Below, piece after piece: positions 9,476 through 17,208 of a stretch of DNA of 64,000 nt. Below the pieces are notes generated by a model. That model saw only the letters and a list, made by a program, of their open reading frames with translations, was not told the origin of the DNA and ran no database searches. The stretch spans positions 186,001 through 250,000 of the forward strand of contig NZ_CP034279.1 of NCBI RefSeq assembly GCF_009739905.1, given 5' to 3'. The stretch's first letter is position 1, and each line of letters starts with the position of its first letter. The stretch is from Streptomyces ficellus. Lineage in GTDB: Bacteria; Actinomycetota; Actinomycetes; Streptomycetales; Streptomycetaceae. The position numbers were made by a program, and so were the translations under genes.

Positions 9476-9697
9476 GCGGGTCCCCGGGGGCGGGTCCCGG
9501 GAGGACGGTATCCGGGGCACCGACGCCCGGAGCCCCGGGGCCCGGGGACGTGATGTCCGCGGCTTCCGTACCCAACACCGGCCCAGTCCGGTCCGGGCGC
9601 CCTGCTCTCCTCCTCTCCCCCGGCCTGTCGCGTCAGGACGCGCCGGTGTTGAGACGGAACCGTCCGCCGGGTGGAAGGGTGCGCGGCAAGTGGCGGA

Positions 9698-10555
9698 TTA
9701 CGCGAGCTGTCGCTCCGCCGCGTCCACCGTCTGGGAGAGCAGCACCGCGATCGTCATGGGACCGACGCCGCCGGGCACCGGGGTTATCAGGCTGGCGCGG
9801 GTGGCGGCGGTGTCGAAGTCGACGTCGCCGACGTTGCCGGGGTTGTAGCCCGCGTCGATGACGACGGCACCGGGCTTGATGTCCTCGCCCTTGATGAAGC
9901 GGGGCCGACCGACGGCGGCGACCAGGATGTCGGCCTCCCGCACCGCCGCGGAGAGGTCGGCGGTGTACGAGTGGCAGTACGTGACGGTCGCGTTCCGCGC
10001 CAGCAGCATCAGCCCGGCGGGCTTGCCGAGGATGGCGCTGCGCCCGACGACGACGGCTCGCTTGCCGGCCGGATCGACGTCGTACGCGTCGAGCAGCCGC
10101 ATGATCCCGCCGGGCGTGCAGGACACGAACCCGGGCAGCCCGAAGCCCATCGTCGCGAAGGAGCTGAAGGTGACACCGTCGACGTCCTTCTCGGGGGCGA
10201 TCGCCTCGAACGCGGCCCGCTCGTCGATGCCCGGGCCGACCGGGTGCTGGAGCAGGATGCCGTGGACGTCGGGGTCGCCGGACAGGTCGGCGAGGACGGC
10301 GACCAGTTCGGCGGTGGTCGTCGTGGCGGGCAGTTCCAGGTGACGGGAGCGGATACCGGCCTTCTCGCATCGTGCCCGCTTCATCTTCACGTACGTCACG
10401 GAGGCCGGGTCCTCGCCGACAAGGACGGTGGCGAGGCACGGCTGCGTGCCGGTGCGGCGGGTGAGGTCGGCGGCGCGTGCCGCGGTCTCGTCGACGAGGC
10501 GGCGGGCGAGTCCGCTGCCGTCCATAAGGCGGGCGGTGGCAGGGGTGCGGGACAT
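9698..10555 (-). CDS. folD: bifunctional methylenetetrahydrofolate dehydrogenase / methenyltetrahydrofolate cyclohydrolase
   Basis: A 285-residue FolD of full family length. It interconverts 5,10-methylene-, methenyl- and 10-formyl-tetrahydrofolate with NADP(H) in the cytoplasm, feeding purine and formyl-Met synthesis. Visible signatures are VTYVKMKRARCEKAGI (catalytic YxxxK motif, Lys about 56), GILLQHPVGPGID, the PEKDVDGV loop, VVVGRSAILGKPAG (NADP-binding) and the C-terminal TPVPGGVGPMTIAVLL. The ATG at 10555 follows TCAGGAGACGCC. The leader immediately upstream is a ZTP riboswitch, so expression should rise when 10-formyl-THF is short and ZTP accumulates. Confidence 0.95.
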   Translation of the reverse strand: MSRTPATARLMDGSGLARRLVDETAARAADLTRRTGTQPCLATVLVGEDPASVTYVKMKRARCEKAGIRSRHLELPATTTTAELVAVLADLSGDPDVHGILLQHPVGPGIDERAAFEAIAPEKDVDGVTFSSFATMGFGLPGFVSCTPGGIMRLLDAYDVDPAGKRAVVVGRSAILGKPAGLMLLARNATVTYCHSYTADLSAAVREADILVAAVGRPRFIKGEDIKPGAVVIDAGYNPGNVGDVDFDTAATRASLITPVPGGVGPMTIAVLLSQTVDAAERQLA

Positions 10556-10584
10556 GGCGTCTCCTGAGCGGTCGTCAGTGGATC

Positions 10585-10668
10585 GCCCAGGCGCGCGGCA
10601 GTGGCGTCGATTCGCCGAGCCGCTCCCCGGTGGTACTCCACCCAAGCGCCAGTCACGGCCCGCCACCC
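10585..10668 (-). ncRNA. ZTP riboswitch (pfl motif) upstream of folD
   Basis: Read on the minus strand, the folD leader contains GGGCCGTGACTGGCG (from about 10661), then TGGAGTACCACCGGGGAGCG and, after a variable insert, GCCGCGCGCCTGGGC ending at 10585. These are the two conserved blocks of the pfl/ZTP riboswitch in the right order; GGCG and CGCC are placed to form the known pseudoknot. The aptamer ends 20 bases before the AGGAG of folD, so regulation may be at translation initiation. ZTP is the pyrophosphorylated purine intermediate that signals folate shortage, matching the gene controlled. Confidence 0.9.
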
Positions 10669-10797
10669 ACTGTACGGGAGGTTGCGGCCGGTGCCCATGG
10701 CCGGTTCGCACGGGCGGTCCCGTCGGCACGCTTGTGGGGGCCGGGCGGTGCGGCGACGATGGCACCGGCGCGGACGACCTCGGTTGGGGAGGGTGGC

Positions 10798-12159
10798 GTG
10801 AACGACCCCTGGGTGGCCCTGGAGCGGGGGGCGGATCCTGTGGAACGGGCGAGGGCGTTGCGTCGGGCTCACGACGCGTTCACGGCGGGAGGCCCTCCCG
10901 CCCCCGGCCCGGGGCGGGAGCCGGTGGGGCCGTCGGCGGTGCGGTCGTCGGCGGTGCGGTCGGTCGTCGCCGAGTCGTGGCGGCGTTCGGCACGCGCGCG
11001 GGTGTGCCCGGACGGGGCTGCCGGCGTGGAGCTGGACGAGGAGGAGCTGGCGGCGTACCGGGAGGCGCATCCGCTGGCGGTCGTGATGCCGGTGGTCCGT
11101 GAGCTGATGGGCGCCTACGCGACCGACGGGGAGCACTTGGTCGCCGTGTGCGACGCGTACGGGAGGCTGTTGTGGGTGGAAGGGCACCCGGGGACGTTGC
11201 GTCGCGCGGACCGGATGAACTTCGTGGCGGGCGCACGCTGGGCGGAGTCGGTGGCCGGGACGAACGCGCCCGGGACGGCGATCGCCGTCGACCGGCCGGT
11301 CCAGGTCTTCGCCGCCGAGCACTTCCGGCGGCCGGTGCAGGGCTGGACGTGCGCGGCGGCGCCGGTGCACGATCCGCGCTCGGGGCGGTTGCTGGGGGCG
11401 GTGGACATCACGGGCGGCGACCGGCTGGCGCACCCGCACAGCCTGGCGTTCGTGCAGGCGGTGGCGCGGGCCGCGGAGTCGCAGCTGGCGCTGACGGCCG
11501 CCGCGCGGGCACCTGCCGCCGCCGATCCTCCGCTGCGGCTGTCGGCACTGGGCAGGGACGAGGCGGTGCTGGTGACGGACGGGCGGCGGGCACTGCTGAG
11601 CCGGCGGCACAGCGAGATCCTGGTGGTGCTCGCGCACCGTCCGCGGGGCCTGAGTGGTGAGGAGCTGCTGGCGGCCCTGTACGAGGACGAATCGATCACT
11701 CCGGTGACGCTGCGCGCCGAACTGTCCCGTCTGCGTTCCGTCCTGGCCCCGGGTGTGCTCCTGTCGCGGCCGTACCGGCTGGCGGCGCCGCTCGACGCGG
11801 ACTTCGAGGTCGTGGGACGCAGGCTCGCCTCCGGGGCGGTCGCCGCGGCGCTGGGCGGGTACGCGGGGCCGCTGCTGCCGGGCTCCCGCGCGCCGGAGGT
11901 TGCGCGGCTGCGGCGGCGGCTGGCCGACGAGCTGCGCGCCGCGCTCATCGCGCGCGGTGACCCGGCGTTGCTCACCGACTGGGTGCACAGCCCGTGGGGC
12001 GAGGACGACCTGGAGGCGTGGCGGGCGCTGGCGGCGACGGTGCCGGCGGGCCGTCTCGCCCCCGTACGCGCGCGTCTGCGGGCGCTGGACGCCGAGCTGT
12101 CTGCCCTCACGACACCCGCATCCGCACCCGCAACGGGGTTGCAACGTCCGCGTCCCTAG
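10798..12159 (+). CDS. GAF-domain transcriptional regulator
   Basis: A 453-residue regulator. The GTG at 10798 follows GGGGAGGGTGGC. An N-terminal segment with VVAESWRRSARARV, the signature leading into AcoR-like proteins, precedes a GAF sensor domain (roughly residues 95-225: RRADRMNFVAGARWAESVAGTNAPGTAI is its typical core, cited here in two overlapping parts). The middle carries a winged-helix-like region (LLSRRHSEILVVLAHRPRGLSGEELLAALY) with no sigma-54 AAA domain. It is divergent from folD and directly upstream of the aldehyde dehydrogenase on the same strand. In Streptomyces this pairing usually means that the regulator controls the dehydrogenase, an inference here. Confidence 0.85.
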   Translation: MNDPWVALERGADPVERARALRRAHDAFTAGGPPAPGPGREPVGPSAVRSSAVRSVVAESWRRSARARVCPDGAAGVELDEEELAAYREAHPLAVVMPVVRELMGAYATDGEHLVAVCDAYGRLLWVEGHPGTLRRADRMNFVAGARWAESVAGTNAPGTAIAVDRPVQVFAAEHFRRPVQGWTCAAAPVHDPRSGRLLGAVDITGGDRLAHPHSLAFVQAVARAAESQLALTAAARAPAAADPPLRLSALGRDEAVLVTDGRRALLSRRHSEILVVLAHRPRGLSGEELLAALYEDESITPVTLRAELSRLRSVLAPGVLLSRPYRLAAPLDADFEVVGRRLASGAVAAALGGYAGPLLPGSRAPEVARLRRRLADELRAALIARGDPALLTDWVHSPWGEDDLEAWRALAATVPAGRLAPVRARLRALDAELSALTTPASAPATGLQRPRP

Positions 12160-12246
12160 CCTCACTCCGGACACCGCGCGGCGGCGGTTCCGGGCGCCGG
12201 ACGGCGACCGGCACGCGACGGAGACCGGTACGGCCGGGGACAACCC

Positions 12247-12315
12247 GTGTCCGACGGCGGTCCGTGTCCGACGGCTGCCCCGTTCCGACGGCTGCCCCGT
12301 TCCGACGGCCGTCCG
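12247..12315. repeat. four tandem ~17-bp repeats upstream of aldehyde dehydrogenase
   Basis: GTGTCCGACGGCGGTCC, GTGTCCGACGGCTGCCCC, GTTCCGACGGCTGCCCC and GTTCCGACGGCCGTCCG follow one another in the 190-base gap between the regulator and the aldehyde dehydrogenase. The phased TCCGACGG core is well placed, 35-100 bases before the start codon, to be a multi-site operator. Confidence 0.75.
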
Positions 12316-12349
12316 CGCCCGGTGAGTCGACCCGCGAGAGAGGCCCCAG

Positions 12350-13873
12350 ATGACCCGATACGCAGCGCCCGGCACCGAGGGCGCCATCGTTTCGTACGAG
12401 TCCCGCTACGACCACTGGATCGGCGGCGCGTACGTACCGCCCGTACGCGGCCAGTACTTTGAGAACCCGAGTCCGGTCAACGGCCGCCCCTTCACCGAGG
12501 TCGCCCGCGGCACGGCCGAGGACGTCGAACGCGCCCTGGACGCGGCCCACGCGGCGGCTCCCGCCTGGGGGCGGACCGCCCCGGCCGAGCGGGCGGGCGT
12601 CCTGCTGCGGATCGCCGACCGGATGGAGGCGAACCTGGAGCGGCTGGCCGTCGCTGAGAGCTGGGACAACGGGAAGCCGGTCCGCGAGACGCTCGCCGCC
12701 GACCTGCCGCTCGCGGTCGACCACTTCCGGTACTTCGCGGGCGCGCTGCGGGCCCAGGAGGGGTCGCTGAGCGAGCTCGACGAGGACACCGTCGCGTACC
12801 ACTTCCACGAGCCGCTCGGGGTGGTGGCGCAGATCATTCCGTGGAACTTCCCGCTCCTGATGGCGGTGTGGAAGCTGGCGCCGGCGCTCGCGGCGGGCAA
12901 CGCGGTCGTCCTGAAGCCGGCCGAGCAGACACCGGCGTCCGTCCACGTCCTGATGGGCCTGGTCGGCGACCTCTTTCCGCCGGGCGTGGTGAACATCGTC
13001 AACGGCTTCGGCGCGGAGGCCGGCCGGCCGCTCGCGGCCAGCCCGCGCGTCGCCAAGGTCGCGTTCACCGGTGAGACGGCCACGGGGCGGCTGATCATGC
13101 AGTACGCCTCCGAGAACATCACACCGGTCACCCTGGAACTGGGCGGGAAGTCGCCGAACATCTTCTTCGACGACGTGTGGGCGGCGGACGACGACTTCCG
13201 CGACAAGGCGTTGGAGGGCTTCACCATGTTCGCCCTCAACCAGGGCGAGGTGTGCACGTGTCCGTCGCGCGCGCTGGTCCAGCGCGGCCACTACAGCGAG
13301 TTCCTGGAGGCCGCCGTCGACCGCACCGAGCGCATCGTGCCCGGTCACCCCCTGGACACGACCACGATGATCGGCGCGCAGGCCTCCGACGAGCAGCTCC
13401 GGAAGGTCCTGTCGTACCTCGACATCGGCCGGCAGGAGGGCGCCAAGGTTCTCACCGGAGGCGAACGCGTCGAGTACGACGGCGAACTGGCGGGCGGCTA
13501 CTACGTCCGGCCGACCGTCTTCGAGGGCGACAACCGCATGCGCGTCTTCCAGGAGGAGATCTTCGGCCCGGTCGTCGCCGTCACGTCATTCACCGATCTC
13601 GACGAGGCCGTCACGACGGCCAACGACACGCCGTACGGGCTCGGCGCCGGTGTGTGGACCCGCGACACCACCACCGCCTACCGCGCCGGGCGCGCCATCC
13701 AGGCGGGCCGCGTCTGGACGAACTGCTACCACGCCTACCCGGCCCACGCGGCGTTCGGCGGCTACAAGCAGTCGGGCATCGGGCGCGAGGGCCACAAGAT
13801 GATGCTGGAGCACTACCAGCAGACGAAGAACCTCCTCGTCTCATACTCGCCGAAGAAGCTCGGCTTCTTCTAG
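12350..13873 (+). CDS. NAD-dependent aldehyde dehydrogenase (acetaldehyde-type)
   Basis: A 507-residue aldehyde dehydrogenase of full length. Motifs in order: [19 protein letters not shown] (NAD-binding entrance), [14 protein letters not shown] with the general-base Glu, [14 protein letters not shown] with the catalytic Cys302 and a second Cys304, and [10 protein letters not shown]. The Cys-x-Cys pattern, the N-terminal [20 protein letters not shown] and the C-terminal [15 protein letters not shown] are typical of the ExaC/AcoD acetaldehyde dehydrogenase group that oxidises acetaldehyde or other short aldehydes to acids. GAGAGGCCCCAG precedes the ATG. The GAF regulator just upstream likely controls it. 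A strong terminator follows. Confidence 0.92.
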   Translation: MTRYAAPGTEGAIVSYESRYDHWIGGAYVPPVRGQYFENPSPVNGRPFTEVARGTAEDVERALDAAHAAAPAWGRTAPAERAGVLLRIADRMEANLERLAVAESWDNGKPVRETLAADLPLAVDHFRYFAGALRAQEGSLSELDEDTVAYHFHEPLGVVAQIIPWNFPLLMAVWKLAPALAAGNAVVLKPAEQTPASVHVLMGLVGDLFPPGVVNIVNGFGAEAGRPLAASPRVAKVAFTGETATGRLIMQYASENITPVTLELGGKSPNIFFDDVWAADDDFRDKALEGFTMFALNQGEVCTCPSRALVQRGHYSEFLEAAVDRTERIVPGHPLDTTTMIGAQASDEQLRKVLSYLDIGRQEGAKVLTGGERVEYDGELAGGYYVRPTVFEGDNRMRVFQEEIFGPVVAVTSFTDLDEAVTTANDTPYGLGAGVWTRDTTTAYRAGRAIQAGRVWTNCYHAYPAHAAFGGYKQSGIGREGHKMMLEHYQQTKNLLVSYSPKKLGFF

Positions 13874-13883
13874 GCCCAGGAAA

Positions 13884-13922
13884 AGAGGCGCCTGACCTGG
13901 GCTTTTACCCGTCAGGCGCCTT
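13884..13922 (+). terminator. intrinsic terminator of the aldehyde dehydrogenase gene
   Basis: GGCGCCTGAC (13887-13896) is perfectly complementary to GTCAGGCGCC (13911-13920), with a 14-base loop and a TT tail. It lies 11 bases after the stop codon. Confidence 0.85.
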
Positions 13923-14035
13923 GCGCTGGCCCCACTCAGAGCGGGGACCGGTTTACGTCGTGACTCCTATTTCATCCCACTGCTATCCCGCTCCTGACCA
14001 GTGCTTCCGGACCAGTCACGGACCAAAACTTCGGC

Positions 14036-14458
14036 TCACCCAGTAGGTGCGGCACCTTGGCTGACACGGTGCCACTCCTGCATGGACTGCTCAATGAGGC
14101 GGTTGGCCTGCCCCCTGACGCCGTCCAGAAACTTGGCGTAGTGACGGAAGAGGACCTCGATGCTCCGACCCGCGCGGCGAGCGCATTCGGCCGGATCCAC
14201 ACCGGAGTGCAGCCAGAACGAGATCCCAGCGTGCCGGAGATCGTAGAGCCCCCTGGCCAGGGAGGCGAGTTCCGTGGGGGTCAGCACGCACTTCCGTGCC
14301 CGCGCCCATGTTGTGCCGTACGCGGCAGGGTCCACGTAGTTACCGGCCTCGTTCTGGAACAGCCGGTCGTCCGGCGCTACACCGAACCGGTCGATGTGCG
14401 CTACGAGCATGCGCACGAACTGCGGTGGGATCTCACGTGCTGGCTCAGCTATCCGACC
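14036..14458 (-). pseudogene. tyrosine-recombinase (integrase) C-terminal remnant
   Basis: The minus strand encodes about 140 residues matching the end of an actinobacterial phage-type integrase: IPPQFVRMLVAHIDRFGV, then LARGLYDLRHAGISFWLHSG with the catalytic LRHAG box, and AGRSIEVLFRHYAKFLDG holding the second His and the Tyr of the active site. The N-terminal and core-binding domains, including the first catalytic Arg, are missing. The frame upstream of about 14458 belongs to an unrelated DUF6228 remnant. This is the relic of an integrated element; I could not find a tRNA-type attachment site beside it. Confidence 0.8.
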
Positions 14459-14775
14459 GTGCTCGCGAGAAACATCTGGGACTCTACGGCGAGGTTTCGC
14501 ATCTCCTCGCCGGCCGCATGCACGGTGGTGGTCTCGAAGTGCCACTCCTCGGAGGGAGACCGGTCGTGGATGCCCCACGTCAGGTGGACGTAGCCGCCCG
14601 GGCGGTGCTCCGCCGAGATCGTCAGGTCGCGTTCCAGGGACCGCCGGCTGCGCGCTCCTTTCCAGCCGCGGAAGTCCTCTGCCAGTGAGGGAAGGGGCAC
14701 GGGAGGCGGCGGCACCGGCTCGGCGTGGCAGGCAAGGGGAACCGCCCGCCGTTTAGGCCCGAAGACCACTCGACC
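14449..14775 (-). pseudogene. DUF6228-family remnant
   Basis: The frame reads LPSLAEDFRGWKGARSRRSL, RPGGYVHLTWGIHDRSPSEE and VHAAGEEMRNLAVESQMFL, matching my memory of the C-terminal half of DUF6228 proteins (LAADFRGW..., GGHV.LTW..., EAGEQM.SLA). The usual N-terminal half is replaced by a Pro-rich stretch without a ribosome site, so the gene looks truncated at its 5' end. It abuts the integrase relic exactly, as if a deletion had joined them. DUF6228 proteins have no known function. Confidence 0.55.
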
Positions 14776-14980
14776 GCCGCGACTCCTGTGTGAACTAGTT
14801 TGTTTATGTGAGAATTTGTGCGGAATTGTAGCTTCCATCACACCCTGTGGCCGGCTGCGCGTGATCAAATCCCGGGAGCAACCGGCCACTACGTCCGCCT
14901 CAACCTCGCCTACGAACAGCAGGGTTGAGGGCCCAGTCATGCCGCCGCGTAGGGCCCCCGATGAGTTCAAGGAAATCCCC

Positions 14981-15862
14981 GTGCACATATCAGCGCATCG
15001 CTCTGTCCGTACCTCAGCGGTCTCGTCCGTCGCCCTACTCACCGTTGGTGCGATCTTCGCGGCCACGGCTCCCGCCTACGCCGTCGACGACCCTGCCCGG
15101 GACGCCGCCCGTACGGCCGCAATCGTGCACAAGGTCACAGGTGTCGCACAGATCGCTACCCCCAGGCCCGCCGGTGGCGGAAGCCTGACAGTCGAGGCCT
15201 CAGGCACGCGGGTGGATCTGCCCGCCACCGGCAGGGGGAGGCTCACGGTGACGGATCCGACCGGTACACAGATCAAGATCGGACTGCCCGGATCGGATGC
15301 CGCGAAGGCCCACACGTCCGCCGAAGGGACCGTGGTCTACCCGCAGCTGACGAACGGAGCCGTGGACGTCGCGGCACAGGTCACCACGGACGGTAGCGCA
15401 AGTGCCCTGATCACGATGAAGGAGGCCGCCGCACCGACCGAGTACCGCTTCCCTCTCGAGCTTCCCAGCGGAGCCGTACCCATCGTTGGCGACGACGGTG
15501 GCTTGGTCGTCTTCGACGAAACAGGGGAGCTCATTGGCGCGTTCGACGCCCCGTGGGCCAAGGACGCCAACGGCAAGACGGTTCCGACCTCCTACCGGCT
15601 CGAAGGCAGTGAACTCGTCCAGACCATCGAGGTCAGTGAATCCACCACATACCCCGTGGTGGCGGACCCCAAATGGTGGGACAAGGTCAAGAGCGGGGCC
15701 AAGAAGGCCGGCAAGGCGACCTTGGCAGGCGCCAAGAAGTACGGCCTCAAGTGCGCTGCGGGAGCCTGGCAGGGAATCAAGAATCCCTTCCTCATGACTC
15801 CTCAGCAGAAGGCGGCCGCTGCCGCCGCCGGCTGTGTGGTCTACGTCATCAAGAGGGGCTGA
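14981..15862 (+). CDS. secreted hypothetical protein
   Basis: A 293-residue protein. GTG at 14981 follows AAGGAAATCCCC. A Sec signal peptide runs from the start through TSAVSSVALLTVGAIFAATA with cleavage after APAYA. The mature part has repeated beta-rich segments (LTVTDPTGTQIKIGLP, LVVFDETGELIGAFDAPWA) and ends with a short basic and hydrophobic tail containing two Cys residues (KCAAGAW, AAGCVVYVIKRG). The phrase VVADPKWWDKVKSGAKKAGK is found at the C-terminus of many Streptomyces secreted hypothetical proteins. Function unknown. The next gene starts 29 bases downstream and is likely cotranscribed. Confidence 0.8.
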   Translation: MHISAHRSVRTSAVSSVALLTVGAIFAATAPAYAVDDPARDAARTAAIVHKVTGVAQIATPRPAGGGSLTVEASGTRVDLPATGRGRLTVTDPTGTQIKIGLPGSDAAKAHTSAEGTVVYPQLTNGAVDVAAQVTTDGSASALITMKEAAAPTEYRFPLELPSGAVPIVGDDGGLVVFDETGELIGAFDAPWAKDANGKTVPTSYRLEGSELVQTIEVSESTTYPVVADPKWWDKVKSGAKKAGKATLAGAKKYGLKCAAGAWQGIKNPFLMTPQQKAAAAAAGCVVYVIKRG

Positions 15863-15891
15863 GTGACGGTGGAGCGGGAAGTGGAGAAGTG

Positions 15892-16698
15892 ATGGCACAC
15901 AGCGTCGACGCGGCTGCGGCCGATCTTATCGGCGACCAGAGCAAGGCGTTTCCGGGGGCGTTGCTGCGTCTCCACGCGGACGGCGGCCCGGAGGCGGATG
16001 CCGTCATCATGCGGTTCGTTCAGCGCATGTCCAATCTCGCTGAGCTCGAGGACGACCTCTATGCGATGGAGCACCACGGGCTGGCGGTCAGGGTCGCGGC
16101 GGAACTGAACCCGGACCGGGATGTGGAACCTTTCCTCAGCCTGCTGGAACCCCGGCCTCCTTCGAGCCGCCTCGCCCGGAAGATCATGAGCAGCTGGGCT
16201 GCGGTGGCCCACCATGACACGTTTCCGGGCGCCTCCTGGGGATTCACGCGACTGCGCCGTCTGGATCCGCCTCCGGTCCCTCGCTATACCGCACGCCTTC
16301 AGGAGAACAGCGGCATCATTCGCAGCTGCGCAGCGATGGCCCTGGGCGACACCGCCGATCTGGCCGCGCTCGAACCGTTGGCCCACGCCCTTGACGACCC
16401 GTCACCCGATGTGCGATTCAACGCGGTCATGTCGGTGCGCAGGCTGCGCCATGCGGGAGCGGCCCGCGTACTCGACGGGCACCCGGCCGAGTCCGGGCTG
16501 GTCAAGGCTCTGAGCGACAGGAAACTGCGCATCCGAAAATCCGCTGCGCAGGCACTGAAACTCCTGGACCGCTCGGACCTGGTACACCGTGCCGCGGCAA
16601 CTACCGACGCCTCTACGGCCAAGATGCTCCGGCAGACACTCGAACGGGACGTCGATCCACTGCCCAGGATCTGGCCGGGTGACAACACAACCCTGTGA
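15892..16698 (+). CDS. HEAT-repeat protein
   Basis: A 268-residue protein; the ATG at 15892 follows GGAGAAGTG. The C-terminal half consists of at least two helical HEAT-like repeats (SCAAMALGDTADLAALEPLA, HALDDPSPDVRFNAVMSVRR, KALSDRKLRIRKSAAQALKL), a protein-binding scaffold. The N-terminal half is helical without a recognised domain. No signal peptide, unlike its upstream neighbour. The short spacing suggests that the secreted protein and this cytoplasmic one are an operon, possibly a partner or immunity-type arrangement, but that is speculation. Confidence 0.75.
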   Translation: MAHSVDAAAADLIGDQSKAFPGALLRLHADGGPEADAVIMRFVQRMSNLAELEDDLYAMEHHGLAVRVAAELNPDRDVEPFLSLLEPRPPSSRLARKIMSSWAAVAHHDTFPGASWGFTRLRRLDPPPVPRYTARLQENSGIIRSCAAMALGDTADLAALEPLAHALDDPSPDVRFNAVMSVRRLRHAGAARVLDGHPAESGLVKALSDRKLRIRKSAAQALKLLDRSDLVHRAAATTDASTAKMLRQTLERDVDPLPRIWPGDNTTL

Positions 16699-17208
16699 CA
16701 AGCCGCTGCTCCGCCGGGGGTAGGGAAGCATCACCAGACTGACCCCGCCCTGACGCTCACGCGGCGGATCTGTGGGCACGACCCTTGTCGGCATGCACCG
16801 CGCCGGCCTTCGCCGCACCGGTCCGCGACGTGCTGTCCCCGCCCCCGGCCGCTCGCCGCCGAATGCGCCCCGAACGCGTTCGGCGGCGAGCGGCCGTACT
16901 CGGTCGGCCGGAGATCCCCCGGAATCCCGTGACTCCCGTGCGGAGGCACGGCGGGCCGGACCCCGGGCTTCGGTCGCCCAGGCCAGGTAGAGGGCGAACG
17001 CCGCCCATGCCCGGCCGTTCACCGGCCGCTGCCCGGGGTGCAGCAGGCGCAACATCACCGCCGCCCTCACAGACCCGACCTTCGGTCTGCCTGCACCTCC
17101 CGAGGCTCCGCGGTGACACCGACGAATTCCACGGCTGCGACCAGCAGTTCGTCCTGGGTGACGTCGAGAAGACGGCCATCCTCGATATTCGGGCCACAAC
17201 AGAAGGAG
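16699..17208. other. intergenic region without a supported gene
   Basis: A 510-base gap between the HEAT-repeat gene and the convergent LuxR regulator. It holds a 17-bp perfect inverted repeat (listed separately). A short minus-strand frame, DGRLLDVTQDELLVAAVEFV near 17080-17190, looks coding-like, but I could not assign a start or a family. Confidence 0.5.
16847..16895. repeat. 17-bp perfect inverted repeat
   Basis: GGCCGCTCGCCGCCGAA (16847-16863) and its exact complement TTCGGCGGCGAGCGGCC (16879-16895) flank a 15-base loop. It lies about 150 bases past the HEAT-repeat stop, has no T-run, and could be a factor-assisted terminator or a protein-binding hairpin. Confidence 0.75.

Noticed and set aside
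13923..14035. Attachment site beside the integrase relic
   Set aside because: No tRNA 3' end or duplicated core sequence could be recognised, so an att site cannot be supported.
17068..17207. Short minus-strand frame ending in DRRSGL, possibly a small gene
   Set aside because: It looks partly coding-like, but lacks a clear start and a known family, and both strands look equally plausible.
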